This document shows positions 51,848 through 60,390 of a stretch of 64,000 nucleotides of DNA, piece by piece. The notes below the pieces were generated by a model, which worked only from the letters and a program-made list of their open reading frames with translations, was not told where the DNA came from and did not search any database. This DNA is from Hankyongella sp964404985. Lineage in GTDB: Bacteria > Pseudomonadota > Alphaproteobacteria > Sphingomonadales > Sphingomonadaceae. A program made the position numbers and the translations under genes. How positions within the stretch are numbered: position 1 is the stretch's first letter; every line of letters begins with the position of its first letter. Where the stretch lies: NCBI GenBank assembly GCA_964404985.1, contig CAYOMD010000001.1:270835-334834 (forward strand), written 5' to 3'.

Positions 51848-51866
51848 GATACCATGCGTTGTCATG
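51848..51866. promoter_or_regulatory. Candidate LacI-family operator, receptor side
   Basis: GATACCATGCGTTGTCATG contains the palindrome CCATG-6-CATGG and shares GCGTTGTCAT exactly with the stronger site 130 bases away. It lies about 170 bases before the receptor start codon. Confidence 0.5.
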
Positions 51867-51969
51867 GCGCTCCTCCCTCAATGTCTCACTGCGTCCATAG
51901 TTTTATTGTTGCTTGTCTGGCGCAGAAGCAAAAAACTGATCTTCTAACATTGAAGCGAGTTGCAGAAAC

Positions 51970-51998
51970 CGGACAGTTATGTCAAGCGTTGTCATAAT
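51970..51998 (+). promoter_or_regulatory. Candidate promoter overlapped by a LacI-family operator
   Basis: CGGACA (51970-51975) and CATAAT (51993-51998) are separated by 17 bases, a reasonable -35/-10 pair. TATGTCAAGCGTTGTCATA (51978-51996) is a 19-bp inverted repeat, TATGnCAA-3-TTGnCATA, lying over the spacer and the -10, where a repressor would block polymerase. The LacI gene is second in the operon this would drive. Confidence 0.6.
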
Positions 51999-52107
51999 GC
52001 GGACAGCAGCTCCGGGCACCCTGCGTGATCAATCCCGCCAGGGTGCAGCATCGGGGCAACACTGCCATGGGGATGAGGGACAATTGCCGGTAATCCACGA
52101 CGATACC

Positions 52108-54135
52108 ATGCAGCTCACTTTGTGTGAGGATGGCTTTGATTTCGCGCTGGCAGGCCGTATCCTGATCCGGCACCGCGAAAGCAGCCCCTTCCTGTCGGTT
52201 GCGGTCGGCCAGCCCGATGTGGTGATGGTTCGCGGCAACTTTGACCTGCAAGACAATGTGTCAGAAGCGTCTGCACTGGCTCATGTTGCCATTCAGGCGG
52301 CCGAGGGGCGCTGGACGCTGGATTTTGCCGTCAAGCCCGGGTCGACCCCTGTTGTCCGTGCTGTCATCCGGGCGTCGGATCACGGGGCCAGGATCGACCT
52401 GTCCGTTCTGTCCGGCGCATTCAATCGCCTGGCAATCCATCTCGAGGCGCTGGCAGACGAGCATGTCTGGGGCGGTGGCGAGCAGATGTCCTACCTCAAC
52501 CTGCGCGGTCGGCACTTTCCGCTCTGGACGTCGGAGCCGGGGGTCGGACGGGACAAAACGACGGAGCTGACCCGGGCGATGGATGCGCAGGGCATGGCGG
52601 GCGGAGACTATTGGACCACAAACTATCCGCAGCCGACATATCTGTCGTCCCGCGGCTATGCCTTTCACGTTGATACCACGGCTTACACCCTGTTCGATTT
52701 CGAGCAGCCGGACCGCCACGCCATCACGGTCTGGAGCGATGTCTGCATGATCGAGCTGTTCGCGGCCGCCTCGCTGGCCGGTCTGGTCAGCGCCTTGTCG
52801 GACCGGTTCGGCCGCCAGCCGCGCCTGCCGGACTGGGCAATCACCGGTGCCATCATCGGCCTGAAGGATGGCGCCGAGAGCTACACCAGGCTGGATGCCA
52901 TCACTGAGGCAGGGGCGGTGGTGACCGGTCTCTGGTGCGAGGACTGGGTCGGCATCCGGCAGACCAGCTTTGGCAGACGGCTGTTCTGGGACTGGCGCTG
53001 GAATGCCGCGCGTTATCCCGGCCTGGACAGCAAGATTCGCGAGCTTGCGGCGCGCGGTATCCGCTTTCTTGGCTATGTGAACCCCTACCTTGCGGTGGAC
53101 GGCATACAGTTCCAAGAGGCGGCCCAGGCAGGATATCTGGCGCTGCGCCAAGACAGTGATGTTCCCTATCTGGTTGATTTCGGCGAGTTTGACTGCGGTG
53201 TGGTCGATTTCACCAACCCGGACGCCTGCGCCTGGTTTGCAGAGCGGGTGATCGGCCAGGAGATGCTTGACTTCGGCCTGAGCGGCTGGATGGCGGATTT
53301 CGGCGAGTATCTGCCGACGGATGTGCGCCTGCATTCAGGCCAGGACCCGATGCTGGCGCACAATGCCTGGCCGGTCCTCTGGGCCGAGGTGAATGCGCGC
53401 GCTATCGCCAATCGGGGCAAGCGCGGCGATGCGCTGTTCTTCATGCGTGCGGGCTGGAGCGGCGTACAGGCACACTGTCCGCTGCTTTGGGCCGGAGACC
53501 AATGCGTCGACTTCTCCCGCCATGACGGCATCGGCACGACAATCTGTGCCGCCCTGTCTGCCGGGCTGGTCGGCAATGCTTACAGCCACAGCGATATCGG
53601 CGGCTACACCAGCCTGATGGGCAATGTGCGCACGCCGGAGCTGCTGATGCGCTGGGCCGAACTGGCGGTGTTCACGCCGGTCATGCGCACGCACGAGGGC
53701 AACCGGCCGGAAGAGAACCTGCAGATTGACAGCAGCCCGGAGTTGCTGGCGCATTTTGCCCGCCAGACCCGACTGCATGCCCGGCTGGCACCCTACACCC
53801 GCCATGTGTGCGACAGCGCCGAGGCAACCGGCCTGCCGGTCCAGCGACCGTTGTTCCTGTCCTATGAGGGGGACCGGACCTGCCGCGATATTCAGGATCA
53901 GTTTCTGTTCGGGCCGGATGTTCTGGTCGCCCCGGTCCTCGTGTCGGAGGCTCGTACGCGCCGCCTGTATCTGCCGGCGGATGACTGGGTCGACCTGTGG
54001 TCTGGCACGCCCCATCGCGGCGGGTGGATCGCGGTTGATGCCCCGCTGGGTCGCGCGCCGGCTTTCACCCGGGCTCAGAGCCAATTTGCACAACTGTTCA
54101 GCACCTTCCGCCAGACAGGGGGGCAGGATGTCTGA
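52108..54135 (+). CDS. smoI: Sulfoquinovosidase, GH31 family (KERWY type)
   Basis: Hydrolyses alpha-sulfoquinovosides such as sulfoquinovosyl glycerol to sulfoquinovose and the aglycone. 675 aa from ATG 52108, the length of E. coli YihQ; the frame runs upstream to 51979, but that part covers the operator and lacks similarity. Whole-length likeness to YihQ as remembered: VWGGGEQMSYLNLRGRHFPLW, the nucleophile Asp397 in GWMADFGEYLPTD, acid/base Asp464 in WAGDQCVDF. The sulfonate-recognition residues are all present: Lys253, Glu278, Arg291, Trp294 and Tyr500, with the spacing (25, 13, 3, about 206) of the Agrobacterium enzyme. No signal peptide, so it acts in the cytoplasm. Its stop overlaps the LacI start by 8 bases. 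Confidence 0.93.
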   Translation: MQLTLCEDGFDFALAGRILIRHRESSPFLSVAVGQPDVVMVRGNFDLQDNVSEASALAHVAIQAAEGRWTLDFAVKPGSTPVVRAVIRASDHGARIDLSVLSGAFNRLAIHLEALADEHVWGGGEQMSYLNLRGRHFPLWTSEPGVGRDKTTELTRAMDAQGMAGGDYWTTNYPQPTYLSSRGYAFHVDTTAYTLFDFEQPDRHAITVWSDVCMIELFAAASLAGLVSALSDRFGRQPRLPDWAITGAIIGLKDGAESYTRLDAITEAGAVVTGLWCEDWVGIRQTSFGRRLFWDWRWNAARYPGLDSKIRELAARGIRFLGYVNPYLAVDGIQFQEAAQAGYLALRQDSDVPYLVDFGEFDCGVVDFTNPDACAWFAERVIGQEMLDFGLSGWMADFGEYLPTDVRLHSGQDPMLAHNAWPVLWAEVNARAIANRGKRGDALFFMRAGWSGVQAHCPLLWAGDQCVDFSRHDGIGTTICAALSAGLVGNAYSHSDIGGYTSLMGNVRTPELLMRWAELAVFTPVMRTHEGNRPEENLQIDSSPELLAHFARQTRLHARLAPYTRHVCDSAEATGLPVQRPLFLSYEGDRTCRDIQDQFLFGPDVLVAPVLVSEARTRRLYLPADDWVDLWSGTPHRGGWIAVDAPLGRAPAFTRAQSQFAQLFSTFRQTGGQDV

Positions 54136-55204
54136 CCGAGCGACGATTCGTGATGTGGCGTTGCGTGCCGGTGTTTCGGTGAAGACAGTCTCGCGGGTGC
54201 TCAACAAGCACCCGTATGTGAAGATGGCCACGCGTCAGGCTGTCGAGCAGGCCATGGATGCGCTGGGGTTCCGGCCGAGTATTGCCGCGCGTATCCTGGC
54301 TGGAACCAATTCGGGTCAGGTGGCGCTGATCTATGACAACCACAGTCCTTATTACATTCACCAGATTCAGGAGGGCTGCTGGAGCCGCTGCCACGAGGAG
54401 CGGGTGCGCCTGCTGGCACAGCCGGTTGATGTGTCGGATCCTGCCGTGGGCGAGCAGGTGCGCGGCCTGATCGCCGAGACGCATGTCGACGGGGTTATCC
54501 TGTCGTCCCCTGTGACCGACTGCGTGCCGGTCCTTCAGGCCCTTGAGCACACCAAGATTCCGTTTGTGCGGATCTCGCCGGGTACCAACCGTTCGTTGTC
54601 CTCCTCCGTCTTCATGGATGATGTGCAGGCCGCCGATGATCTGACCACCTATCTCGTCAATTTGGGCCATAGACGCATCGCCTTCATCATCGGGCACCCC
54701 AATCATACCGCGAGCAACGAGCGCCTGTTCGGGTACCGCCGGGCGCTGGATCGCGCCGGCATTGCCTATGAGCCGCAATTGGTGGCGCAGGGTCTGTTCG
54801 ATTTCGAGAGCGGCGTGGTCGCGGCGGAGGCATTTTTCGCGCTGTCCGATCGTCCGACGGCGATTTTTGCCAGCAATGACGACATGGCAGCCGGTGTCCT
54901 GGCCACAGCGCACAAGCACACTATTGCGGTGCCGCGGGATGTGTCTGTTGCTGGCTTCGACGATACCACGCTGGCGCAGGTGGTCTGGCCGCCGCTCACC
55001 ACAGTCCGCCAGCCGACGCGCGCGCTGGCCTATACGGCGACCGACCTGCTGTTGACCGGCAGCGCCATGGAGCACCGCCGTCTGGCCCATGAAGTGATCA
55101 AGCGGGCGTCAACGGCAGCGCCCGATGCGGCCCGGCCCAAGGTCGATACCGCAGCGCCGGCGCGCAGATATTCCACGAACAAACAGAACAAGGTAACCCA
55201 ATGA
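54128..55204 (+). CDS. LacI-family transcriptional regulator of the sulfoquinovose locus
   Basis: 358 aa. The N-terminal helix-turn-helix ATIRDVALRAGVSVKTVSRVLN and hinge FRPSIAARILAGT are LacI-typical, followed by a periplasmic-binding-protein-like ligand domain (QVALIYDNHSPYYIHQIQEG, VDGVILSSP, GHRRIAFIIGHPNH, FASNDDMAAGVL, VAGFDDTTLAQVVWPPLTTVRQP). The start at 54128 overlaps the sulfoquinovosidase end, and its stop overlaps the next start (ATGA), so it is made with the enzymes it probably controls. A plausible inducer is sulfoquinovose or its glycerol conjugate. Candidate operators are at 51848 and 51978. The C-terminal 30 residues are disordered-looking. Confidence 0.92.
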   Translation: MSDRATIRDVALRAGVSVKTVSRVLNKHPYVKMATRQAVEQAMDALGFRPSIAARILAGTNSGQVALIYDNHSPYYIHQIQEGCWSRCHEERVRLLAQPVDVSDPAVGEQVRGLIAETHVDGVILSSPVTDCVPVLQALEHTKIPFVRISPGTNRSLSSSVFMDDVQAADDLTTYLVNLGHRRIAFIIGHPNHTASNERLFGYRRALDRAGIAYEPQLVAQGLFDFESGVVAAEAFFALSDRPTAIFASNDDMAAGVLATAHKHTIAVPRDVSVAGFDDTTLAQVVWPPLTTVRQPTRALAYTATDLLLTGSAMEHRRLAHEVIKRASTAAPDAARPKVDTAAPARRYSTNKQNKVTQ

Positions 55205-56106
55205 GCATTCTTCCCGCTGTTCCGATGCACCGGCCACTCGGGTCGTCAGGTATCGAAGTGTCCTCGCTCTCCTGGGGCATGTGGCGGTTTCAGGGCGACG
55301 ACCTGAAGGCGGCGCGCGCCCTCGTTGATGCCGCATTTGACGCCGGGATCACCCTGTTCGACACCGCAGATATCTACGGCGTCGACCAGGACGGTTTTGG
55401 TGCCGCCGAACTGCTGCTGGGGCGGCTGTTCAACGCGGACCGGGAACTGCGCCAGCGCATGGTGCTGGCCACCAAAGGCGGGATCATTGTCGGTGTCCCC
55501 TATGACTCGAGTGCGGCCTATCTCGCGATGGCAATCGATGCCTCGCTCGCGCGGCTGCAGGTTGAGCAGATCGACCTCTGGCAGGTCCACAGGCCGGACA
55601 TTCTCACGCACCCGCAAGAAGTGGCGCGTGCTATGGACGACGCCATGAAGGCAGGCAAAGTGCGCAGCTTCGGGGTCTCCAATCATACCACTCACCAGAT
55701 CGAGGCCCTGCAGGCGGTGCTGCCGTTCCCGCTGGTCTCGACCCAGCCGGAGTTGTCCCCGTTCCGGCTCGATCCGATCGAAAACGGCGAGCTGGACCAG
55801 GCCATGCGCCAAAACCTGGCAGTGCTTGCCTGGTCGCCGCTTGGCGGCGGGCGCATCAGCCAGCCGCGCGATGCCCGCGAGCACGCCGTGGTGTCTGAGC
55901 TGGACCAGATAGCAGCGCGGTTCGATGTCTCGCGCGGGGCGGTGGCCTACAGCTGGATCATGGCGCATCCGGCACGGCCGATCCCGATCGTCGGCTCGCA
56001 GCAGGTCAGCCGGATCGCTGAGGCCGCCGACGCGTTCAAGGTCAGCTGGACCCGCGCTGACTGGTACAAGGTTCTCGTTGCCTCGAAAGGAGTCCCCCTG
56101 CCATGA
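55201..56106 (+). CDS. smoB: Aldo/keto reductase, probable 6-oxoglucose reductase
   Basis: 301 aa AKR with the catalytic tetrad visible: Asp and Tyr in LFDTADIYG, Lys in VLATKGGI, His in LWQVHRPDIL. GVSNHTTHQIEAL, SPLGGGRIS and the NADP-binding PIPIVGSQQVSRIAEAADA complete the fold; the protein resembles YdhF-type reductases. In the sulfo-SMO pathway known from Agrobacterium the product of the monooxygenase, 6-oxoglucose, is reduced to glucose by an AKR (SmoB). AAGGTAA precedes the ATG; both ends overlap neighbours (ATGA), the next being the monooxygenase. The role is inferred from neighbours. Confidence 0.86.
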   Translation: MSILPAVPMHRPLGSSGIEVSSLSWGMWRFQGDDLKAARALVDAAFDAGITLFDTADIYGVDQDGFGAAELLLGRLFNADRELRQRMVLATKGGIIVGVPYDSSAAYLAMAIDASLARLQVEQIDLWQVHRPDILTHPQEVARAMDDAMKAGKVRSFGVSNHTTHQIEALQAVLPFPLVSTQPELSPFRLDPIENGELDQAMRQNLAVLAWSPLGGGRISQPRDAREHAVVSELDQIAARFDVSRGAVAYSWIMAHPARPIPIVGSQQVSRIAEAADAFKVSWTRADWYKVLVASKGVPLP

Positions 56107-57170
56107 CAAACCCCTGCGAAGTTAGCTGGTTTTCCGCCCTGTGCGATGACGACTACGAGTTCCTCGGTGTGCCCGATCCCATGCTGAAATCGAGCTGGGA
56201 GCATTGCCGCAACATCGTGCTGCAGGCGGAGAAGGGTGGCTTTGACAACATCCTGCTGCCCTCCGGCTATCAGCTCGGGATCGACACCACAGCCTTTGCC
56301 GGCGCCATTGCGCCGCTGGTGCGTCGCATGCGGCTGCTGTGGGCGGTGCGTGTGGGTGAGGACTGGCCGCCGCAGCTTGCACGCCGGGTGGCAACGCTCG
56401 ACCGCATTCTTGGCGGCAGGCTGACGGTCAATATCATTTCGTCCGACCTGCCGGGGGAGACCCTGCCCAGCAAGGCGCGCTATGATCGCACGGTCGAAGT
56501 CATGCATATCCTCAAGACCATGCTGCGCGGCGAGCACCTGAGCCACAAGGGCGAATTTTATCAGCTTGAGCTCGATCCGCCGGGCATCACAACCACGTCA
56601 GGAACCTGCCCGCCGCTGTATTTCGGCGGCCTGAGCGAGGACGCCCGCGAGGCTGCCGCCAAAGGCTGTGACGTCTATCTCATGTGGCCGGACACCATGG
56701 ACAATGTGCGCGCCATCATCGCCGATATGACGACTCGGGCCGCTAAGTACGGCCGCACGCTGAAGTTCGGATACCGTGCGCACATGGTGGTCCGGGAGAC
56801 CGAGGCGGAGGCACGCGCCTATGCCGATAAGCTGCTGACCAAGCTGGATGCCGCAACCGGTGAGGCGATCCGCCAGAAGTCGCTGGACAGCCAGAGCGTC
56901 GGTGTCACTCGTCAGGCGGAACTGCGGGCTGCAGCCGACGCGAACGAAGGCTATGTCGAGGCCAACCTGTGGACCGGCATCGGCCGGGCACGGTCCGGTT
57001 GCGGTGCGGCGATTGTGGGGGACCCCGATCAGGTTGTGGCGAAGCTGCGCGCCTATCAGGCTGAGGGGATTGAGGCGTTCATCCTCTCCGGCTATCCGCA
57101 CATCAACGAGTGCGACATGGTGGCGCGCCATGTTCTCCCGAAAATCCAGCATGGTCCTTTGGTGATCTAA
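56103..57170 (+). CDS. smoC: FMNH2-dependent sulfoquinovose monooxygenase (SsuD-like)
   Basis: Luciferase-like two-component monooxygenase, 355 aa. It should cut the C-S bond of sulfoquinovose with FMNH2 and O2, giving 6-oxoglucose and sulfite. SsuD active-site residues are kept at nearly the same numbers: Arg225 and His227 in GYRAHMVV, Arg297 in RARSGCGAAIVG, and Tyr331 and His333 in SGYPHINE (E. coli SsuD 226, 228, 297, 331, 333). The region around SsuD Cys54 differs (PSGYQLGID), as might be expected for a sugar substrate. Last gene of the coupled operon. A plain alkanesulfonate role is the alternative, but the sulfoquinovosidase in the same operon argues for sulfoquinovose. Confidence 0.88.
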   Translation: MTNPCEVSWFSALCDDDYEFLGVPDPMLKSSWEHCRNIVLQAEKGGFDNILLPSGYQLGIDTTAFAGAIAPLVRRMRLLWAVRVGEDWPPQLARRVATLDRILGGRLTVNIISSDLPGETLPSKARYDRTVEVMHILKTMLRGEHLSHKGEFYQLELDPPGITTTSGTCPPLYFGGLSEDAREAAAKGCDVYLMWPDTMDNVRAIIADMTTRAAKYGRTLKFGYRAHMVVRETEAEARAYADKLLTKLDAATGEAIRQKSLDSQSVGVTRQAELRAAADANEGYVEANLWTGIGRARSGCGAAIVGDPDQVVAKLRAYQAEGIEAFILSGYPHINECDMVARHVLPKIQHGPLVI

Positions 57171-57288
57171 AGCCGTATATTGCGTCCCTGAGGTTTATTA
57201 TTTCAAGCCTTGGCTTCTGAGACAGGGGGAGTAAATCTGTACCCTGAGAAATCGGGGCTGCGCAGGCCTTCTCTTATCGGGGACCCAC

Positions 57289-60200
57289 ATGACTGACACT
57301 GCACTTGCCGCCGCCCGCCACCGGATTGCCACCCGCAAACTGGAGGATGAGGCGGCTGTTGTGCAGCGCCTTGCTGACTCGCTCGATATGGTGGCCGATC
57401 CCCTGTCCCGCGCGACCGGCACGGCCGTGGGGCTGATCGAGGGGGCCCGCAAACGCCGCAGCGAGCGCGGCAAGCTGGATGCGTTTCTGGCGGAGTTCGG
57501 GCTTGGCACCACCGAGGGTGTAGCTCTGATGTGCCTGGCGGAGGCCTTGTTGCGCGTGCCGGATGCGGACACAGCCGACCGGCTCATCGCCGAGAAGATC
57601 AGCAGTGGCAAGTGGGATACCCACCTCGGCCAGTCGGACTCGGTGCTGGTCAACGCCTCCACATGGGCGCTGCTGCTCACCGGCCGGGTGGTGGAGATGG
57701 ACCCGGAGTTGTCGCGTGATCCGCCGGGCTGGTTCGGTCGCCTGGTCAACCGGATGGGCGAACCGGTAATCCGCCAGGCGGTGCGTCAGGCCATGCGCAT
57801 CATGGGCGGCGAATTCGTGATGGGCCAGACCGTCGAGCAGGCACTGGCGCGCAGCCGCAAGGAGCCGGAGGCATCGGGCATCTGCTCGTTCGATATGCTG
57901 GGCGAGGGCGCCCGCACCGATGCCGATGCTGCACGCTATGCTGCAGCGTACCGCGATGCTATTGCGAAAATTTCTATCGCCGACCAGCGTGGCGAGTCCG
58001 CCGGGCATGGCATATCGGTCAAGCTCTCCGCACTCGATCCGCGCTACTCCGAGGCGCACCGGGCGCGCACTCTGGCGCGGCTGTATCCGGTGCTGCTGGA
58101 GCTGGCGCAGCAGGCGGCGCGCGCACGCATGCAGTTCACCGTGGACGCGGAGGAGGCTGACCGGCTTGACCTCTCCCTCGATATCATTGAGCGGCTGGCC
58201 CATGAGACGGACCCAAGCTGGTCTGGCCTGGCGTTCGCTCTGCAGGCTTACGGCAAGCGTGCGCTGGACGTGGTGGACTGGGCGGCGTCCCTTGCGCGCA
58301 AGACCGGGCGGCGGATCGCGGTGCGGCTGGTCAAGGGAGCCTATTGGGACACGGAGGTTAAACGGGCGCAGGAGCTGGGCCTGGCAGACTATCCGGTGTT
58401 CACCCGCAAGGTCTCGACCGACCTCAGTTATCTCGCCTGCGCCAACAGGATGCTGGCGAACCGGGATGCCCTATATTGCGCCTTTGCGACGCACAATGCG
58501 CACACCGTCGCGGCCATTCTGGCACTGGCCGGCGAGGACCGCCGCCATCTTGAGTTCCAGCGCCTGCATGGCATGGGCGACCTGCTCTATGCCGAGGCGC
58601 AGCGCCAGATTGCGGATATGCCGCCGGTGCGCGTCTATGCCCCGGTCGGCGCACACCGCGACTTGCTGGCCTATCTGGTGCGCCGGTTGCTGGAGAACGG
58701 GGCGAATTCCAGTTTCGTCAACCGCTTCATGGATGTCGAGACGCCGCCGGAGGCTTTGGCGTCGAACCCGGTTGCGGTGGTCCGCGCGCTTGGTGGCATC
58801 CGCCACCCTGTCATCCCGCACCCCAAAGGCCTCTATGGTGCGGAGCGGGCGAACTCTGCCGGTCGGGACCTCAGCGATCGTGCCGTGCTCACGCAGATGG
58901 CCGCCGCTGTCAGCACGCTGGACGCAAAGCGGCTGGGGCATGGGCAGGGTGTGACGATTGCCGCCCCGCATGACCGGCGGATCGTGGTCGGGACGGTGGC
59001 AGAGACGACCCAGGCGCAGGCCATGACTGCGCTGGCGCAGGCGCACGCAAGCCAGCCGGGCTGGGATGCCCTGGGCGGCCACGCCCGCGCGGACATCCTG
59101 CTGCGGGCCGGTGACCTCATGGAGGCGCGTCTGGAGCCGCTGGTGGCTCTTCTGACTAGGGAGGCTGGCAAGACCCTGCCAGATGCCGTCGCCGAGGTGC
59201 GCGAGGCGGTTGATTTCTGCCGCTATTATGCGGCGCGCGCGCGGGAGGATTTCGGTGCGCCCAAACTCCTGCCTGGCCCGACCGGTGAGACCAACCACCT
59301 GAGCCTGCACGGCAAGGGCGTATTCTTGTGCATCAGCCCGTGGAACTTCCCGCTGGCGATCTTCACCGGGCAGGTGGCGGCGGCGCTGGCGGCGGGCAAC
59401 AGCGTGCTTGCCAAGCCGGCCGAGGCCACCCCCTTGATTGCCTATGCGGCTATGCAACTGCTGCACGCGGCCGGTGTACCGGGGGATGTTCTGCATCTGC
59501 TGCCCGGCTCCGGTCCGGCCATCGGCGGCTGGCTGCTGCCGGAGGATCGCGTCGCAGGTGTAGCCTTCACGGGATCTACCGCGACCGCCCAGCGGATCAA
59601 CCGGGCGCTGGCAAACCGGGACGGCCCTATCGCCACCCTGATCGCGGAGACCGGTGGCCAGAACGCCATGATCGTCGACTCGACGGCACTGCCGGAGCAG
59701 GTGGTTGACGATGTCCTGACCTCGGCATTCTTCAGTGCCGGCCAGCGCTGCTCGGCCTTGCGCGTGCTGTGCCTGCAGGAGGATATTGCCGACACCATGA
59801 TCGAGATGATCACGGGCGCGATGGACACGCTGGTGATCGGTGATCCCTCAGACATCGCGACCGACATCGGCCCGGTGATTGCGCAGGCGGCGGCAGACGG
59901 CCTGATGGCCCATGTCGAGCGGATGCGCAGCCAGGCGCGTATCCTGAAGGCGCTGCCGCTTGGCGAGGCCCATGCGCATGGCAACTTTGTGGCACCGCAC
60001 CTCATCGAGATTACCGGCATAAACCAGCTCACGCGTGAAGAGTTCGGGCCGATCCTGCACGTGCTGCGTTATCCGGCGGCCCGGCTGGATGCGCTATTGG
60101 CTGACATCCGGGCCACCGGCTATGGCCTGACCATGGGTGTGCACTCCCGCCTGGAGAGCACGGCACGACGTGTGTTTGCGGCCAGTCGCTGTGGCAACAC

Positions 60201-60390
60201 CTACATCAATCGCTCGATGACCGGCGCGGTGGTCGGCGTGCAGCCGTTTGGCGGCGCGGGTCTCTCCGGCACCGGGCCGAAGGCGGGCGGCCCATACTAT
60301 CTGCACCGTTTCGCCAGCGAGCGCACCTACACGGTCAATGTCGCTGCGACCGGTGGCAACACGCAACTGTTTACCATGAACGAGGGTTAG
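57289..60390 (+). CDS. putA: Bifunctional proline dehydrogenase / P5C dehydrogenase PutA
   Basis: Oxidises proline to glutamate in two steps with substrate channelling, linked to the quinone pool. 1033 aa, the short PutA form. The N-terminal half has the helical arm and the PRODH barrel (FDMLGEGARTDADA, GHGISVKLSALDPRY, RLVKGAYWDTEVKRAQ, ATHNAHTVAAIL, FQRLHGMGD). The C-terminal half is the aldehyde dehydrogenase (SPWNFPLAIFTGQVAAAL, AFTGSTATAQ, catalytic Glu in AETGGQNAM, catalytic Cys in SAGQRCSALR, REEFGPILHV, GGAGLSGTGPKAGG). No ribbon-helix-helix DNA-binding domain is present, so it is not an autorepressor. Its end overlaps the convergent peptidase by 4 bases. Confidence 0.96.
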   Translation: MTDTALAAARHRIATRKLEDEAAVVQRLADSLDMVADPLSRATGTAVGLIEGARKRRSERGKLDAFLAEFGLGTTEGVALMCLAEALLRVPDADTADRLIAEKISSGKWDTHLGQSDSVLVNASTWALLLTGRVVEMDPELSRDPPGWFGRLVNRMGEPVIRQAVRQAMRIMGGEFVMGQTVEQALARSRKEPEASGICSFDMLGEGARTDADAARYAAAYRDAIAKISIADQRGESAGHGISVKLSALDPRYSEAHRARTLARLYPVLLELAQQAARARMQFTVDAEEADRLDLSLDIIERLAHETDPSWSGLAFALQAYGKRALDVVDWAASLARKTGRRIAVRLVKGAYWDTEVKRAQELGLADYPVFTRKVSTDLSYLACANRMLANRDALYCAFATHNAHTVAAILALAGEDRRHLEFQRLHGMGDLLYAEAQRQIADMPPVRVYAPVGAHRDLLAYLVRRLLENGANSSFVNRFMDVETPPEALASNPVAVVRALGGIRHPVIPHPKGLYGAERANSAGRDLSDRAVLTQMAAAVSTLDAKRLGHGQGVTIAAPHDRRIVVGTVAETTQAQAMTALAQAHASQPGWDALGGHARADILLRAGDLMEARLEPLVALLTREAGKTLPDAVAEVREAVDFCRYYAARAREDFGAPKLLPGPTGETNHLSLHGKGVFLCISPWNFPLAIFTGQVAAALAAGNSVLAKPAEATPLIAYAAMQLLHAAGVPGDVLHLLPGSGPAIGGWLLPEDRVAGVAFTGSTATAQRINRALANRDGPIATLIAETGGQNAMIVDSTALPEQVVDDVLTSAFFSAGQRCSALRVLCLQEDIADTMIEMITGAMDTLVIGDPSDIATDIGPVIAQAAADGLMAHVERMRSQARILKALPLGEAHAHGNFVAPHLIEITGINQLTREEFGPILHVLRYPAARLDALLADIRATGYGLTMGVHSRLESTARRVFAASRCGNTYINRSMTGAVVGVQPFGGAGLSGTGPKAGGPYYLHRFASERTYTVNVAATGGNTQLFTMNEG

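Larger units (their letters stand above)
51677..52107. other. Divergent regulatory region between receptor and sulfoquinovosidase genes
   Basis: About 430 bases. It holds the receptor leader, two related operator-like sites and one candidate promoter for the rightward operon, listed separately. The stretch 52000-52107 is open in the frame of the sulfoquinovosidase but has no family similarity, and is read as a 5' leader. No riboswitch fold was recognised. Confidence 0.55.

Noticed and set aside
51979..52107. Longer N-terminus for the sulfoquinovosidase
   Set aside because: It would start inside the operator and -10 element, and these 43 residues have no likeness to YihQ. The ATG at 52108 gives the expected length, although its ribosome site is weak, so a TTG at 52084 after GAGGGA cannot be excluded.
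52108..54135. Plain GH31 alpha-glucosidase or alpha-xylosidase
   Set aside because: The sulfonate-binding residues and the monooxygenase in the same operon point to sulfoquinovosides.
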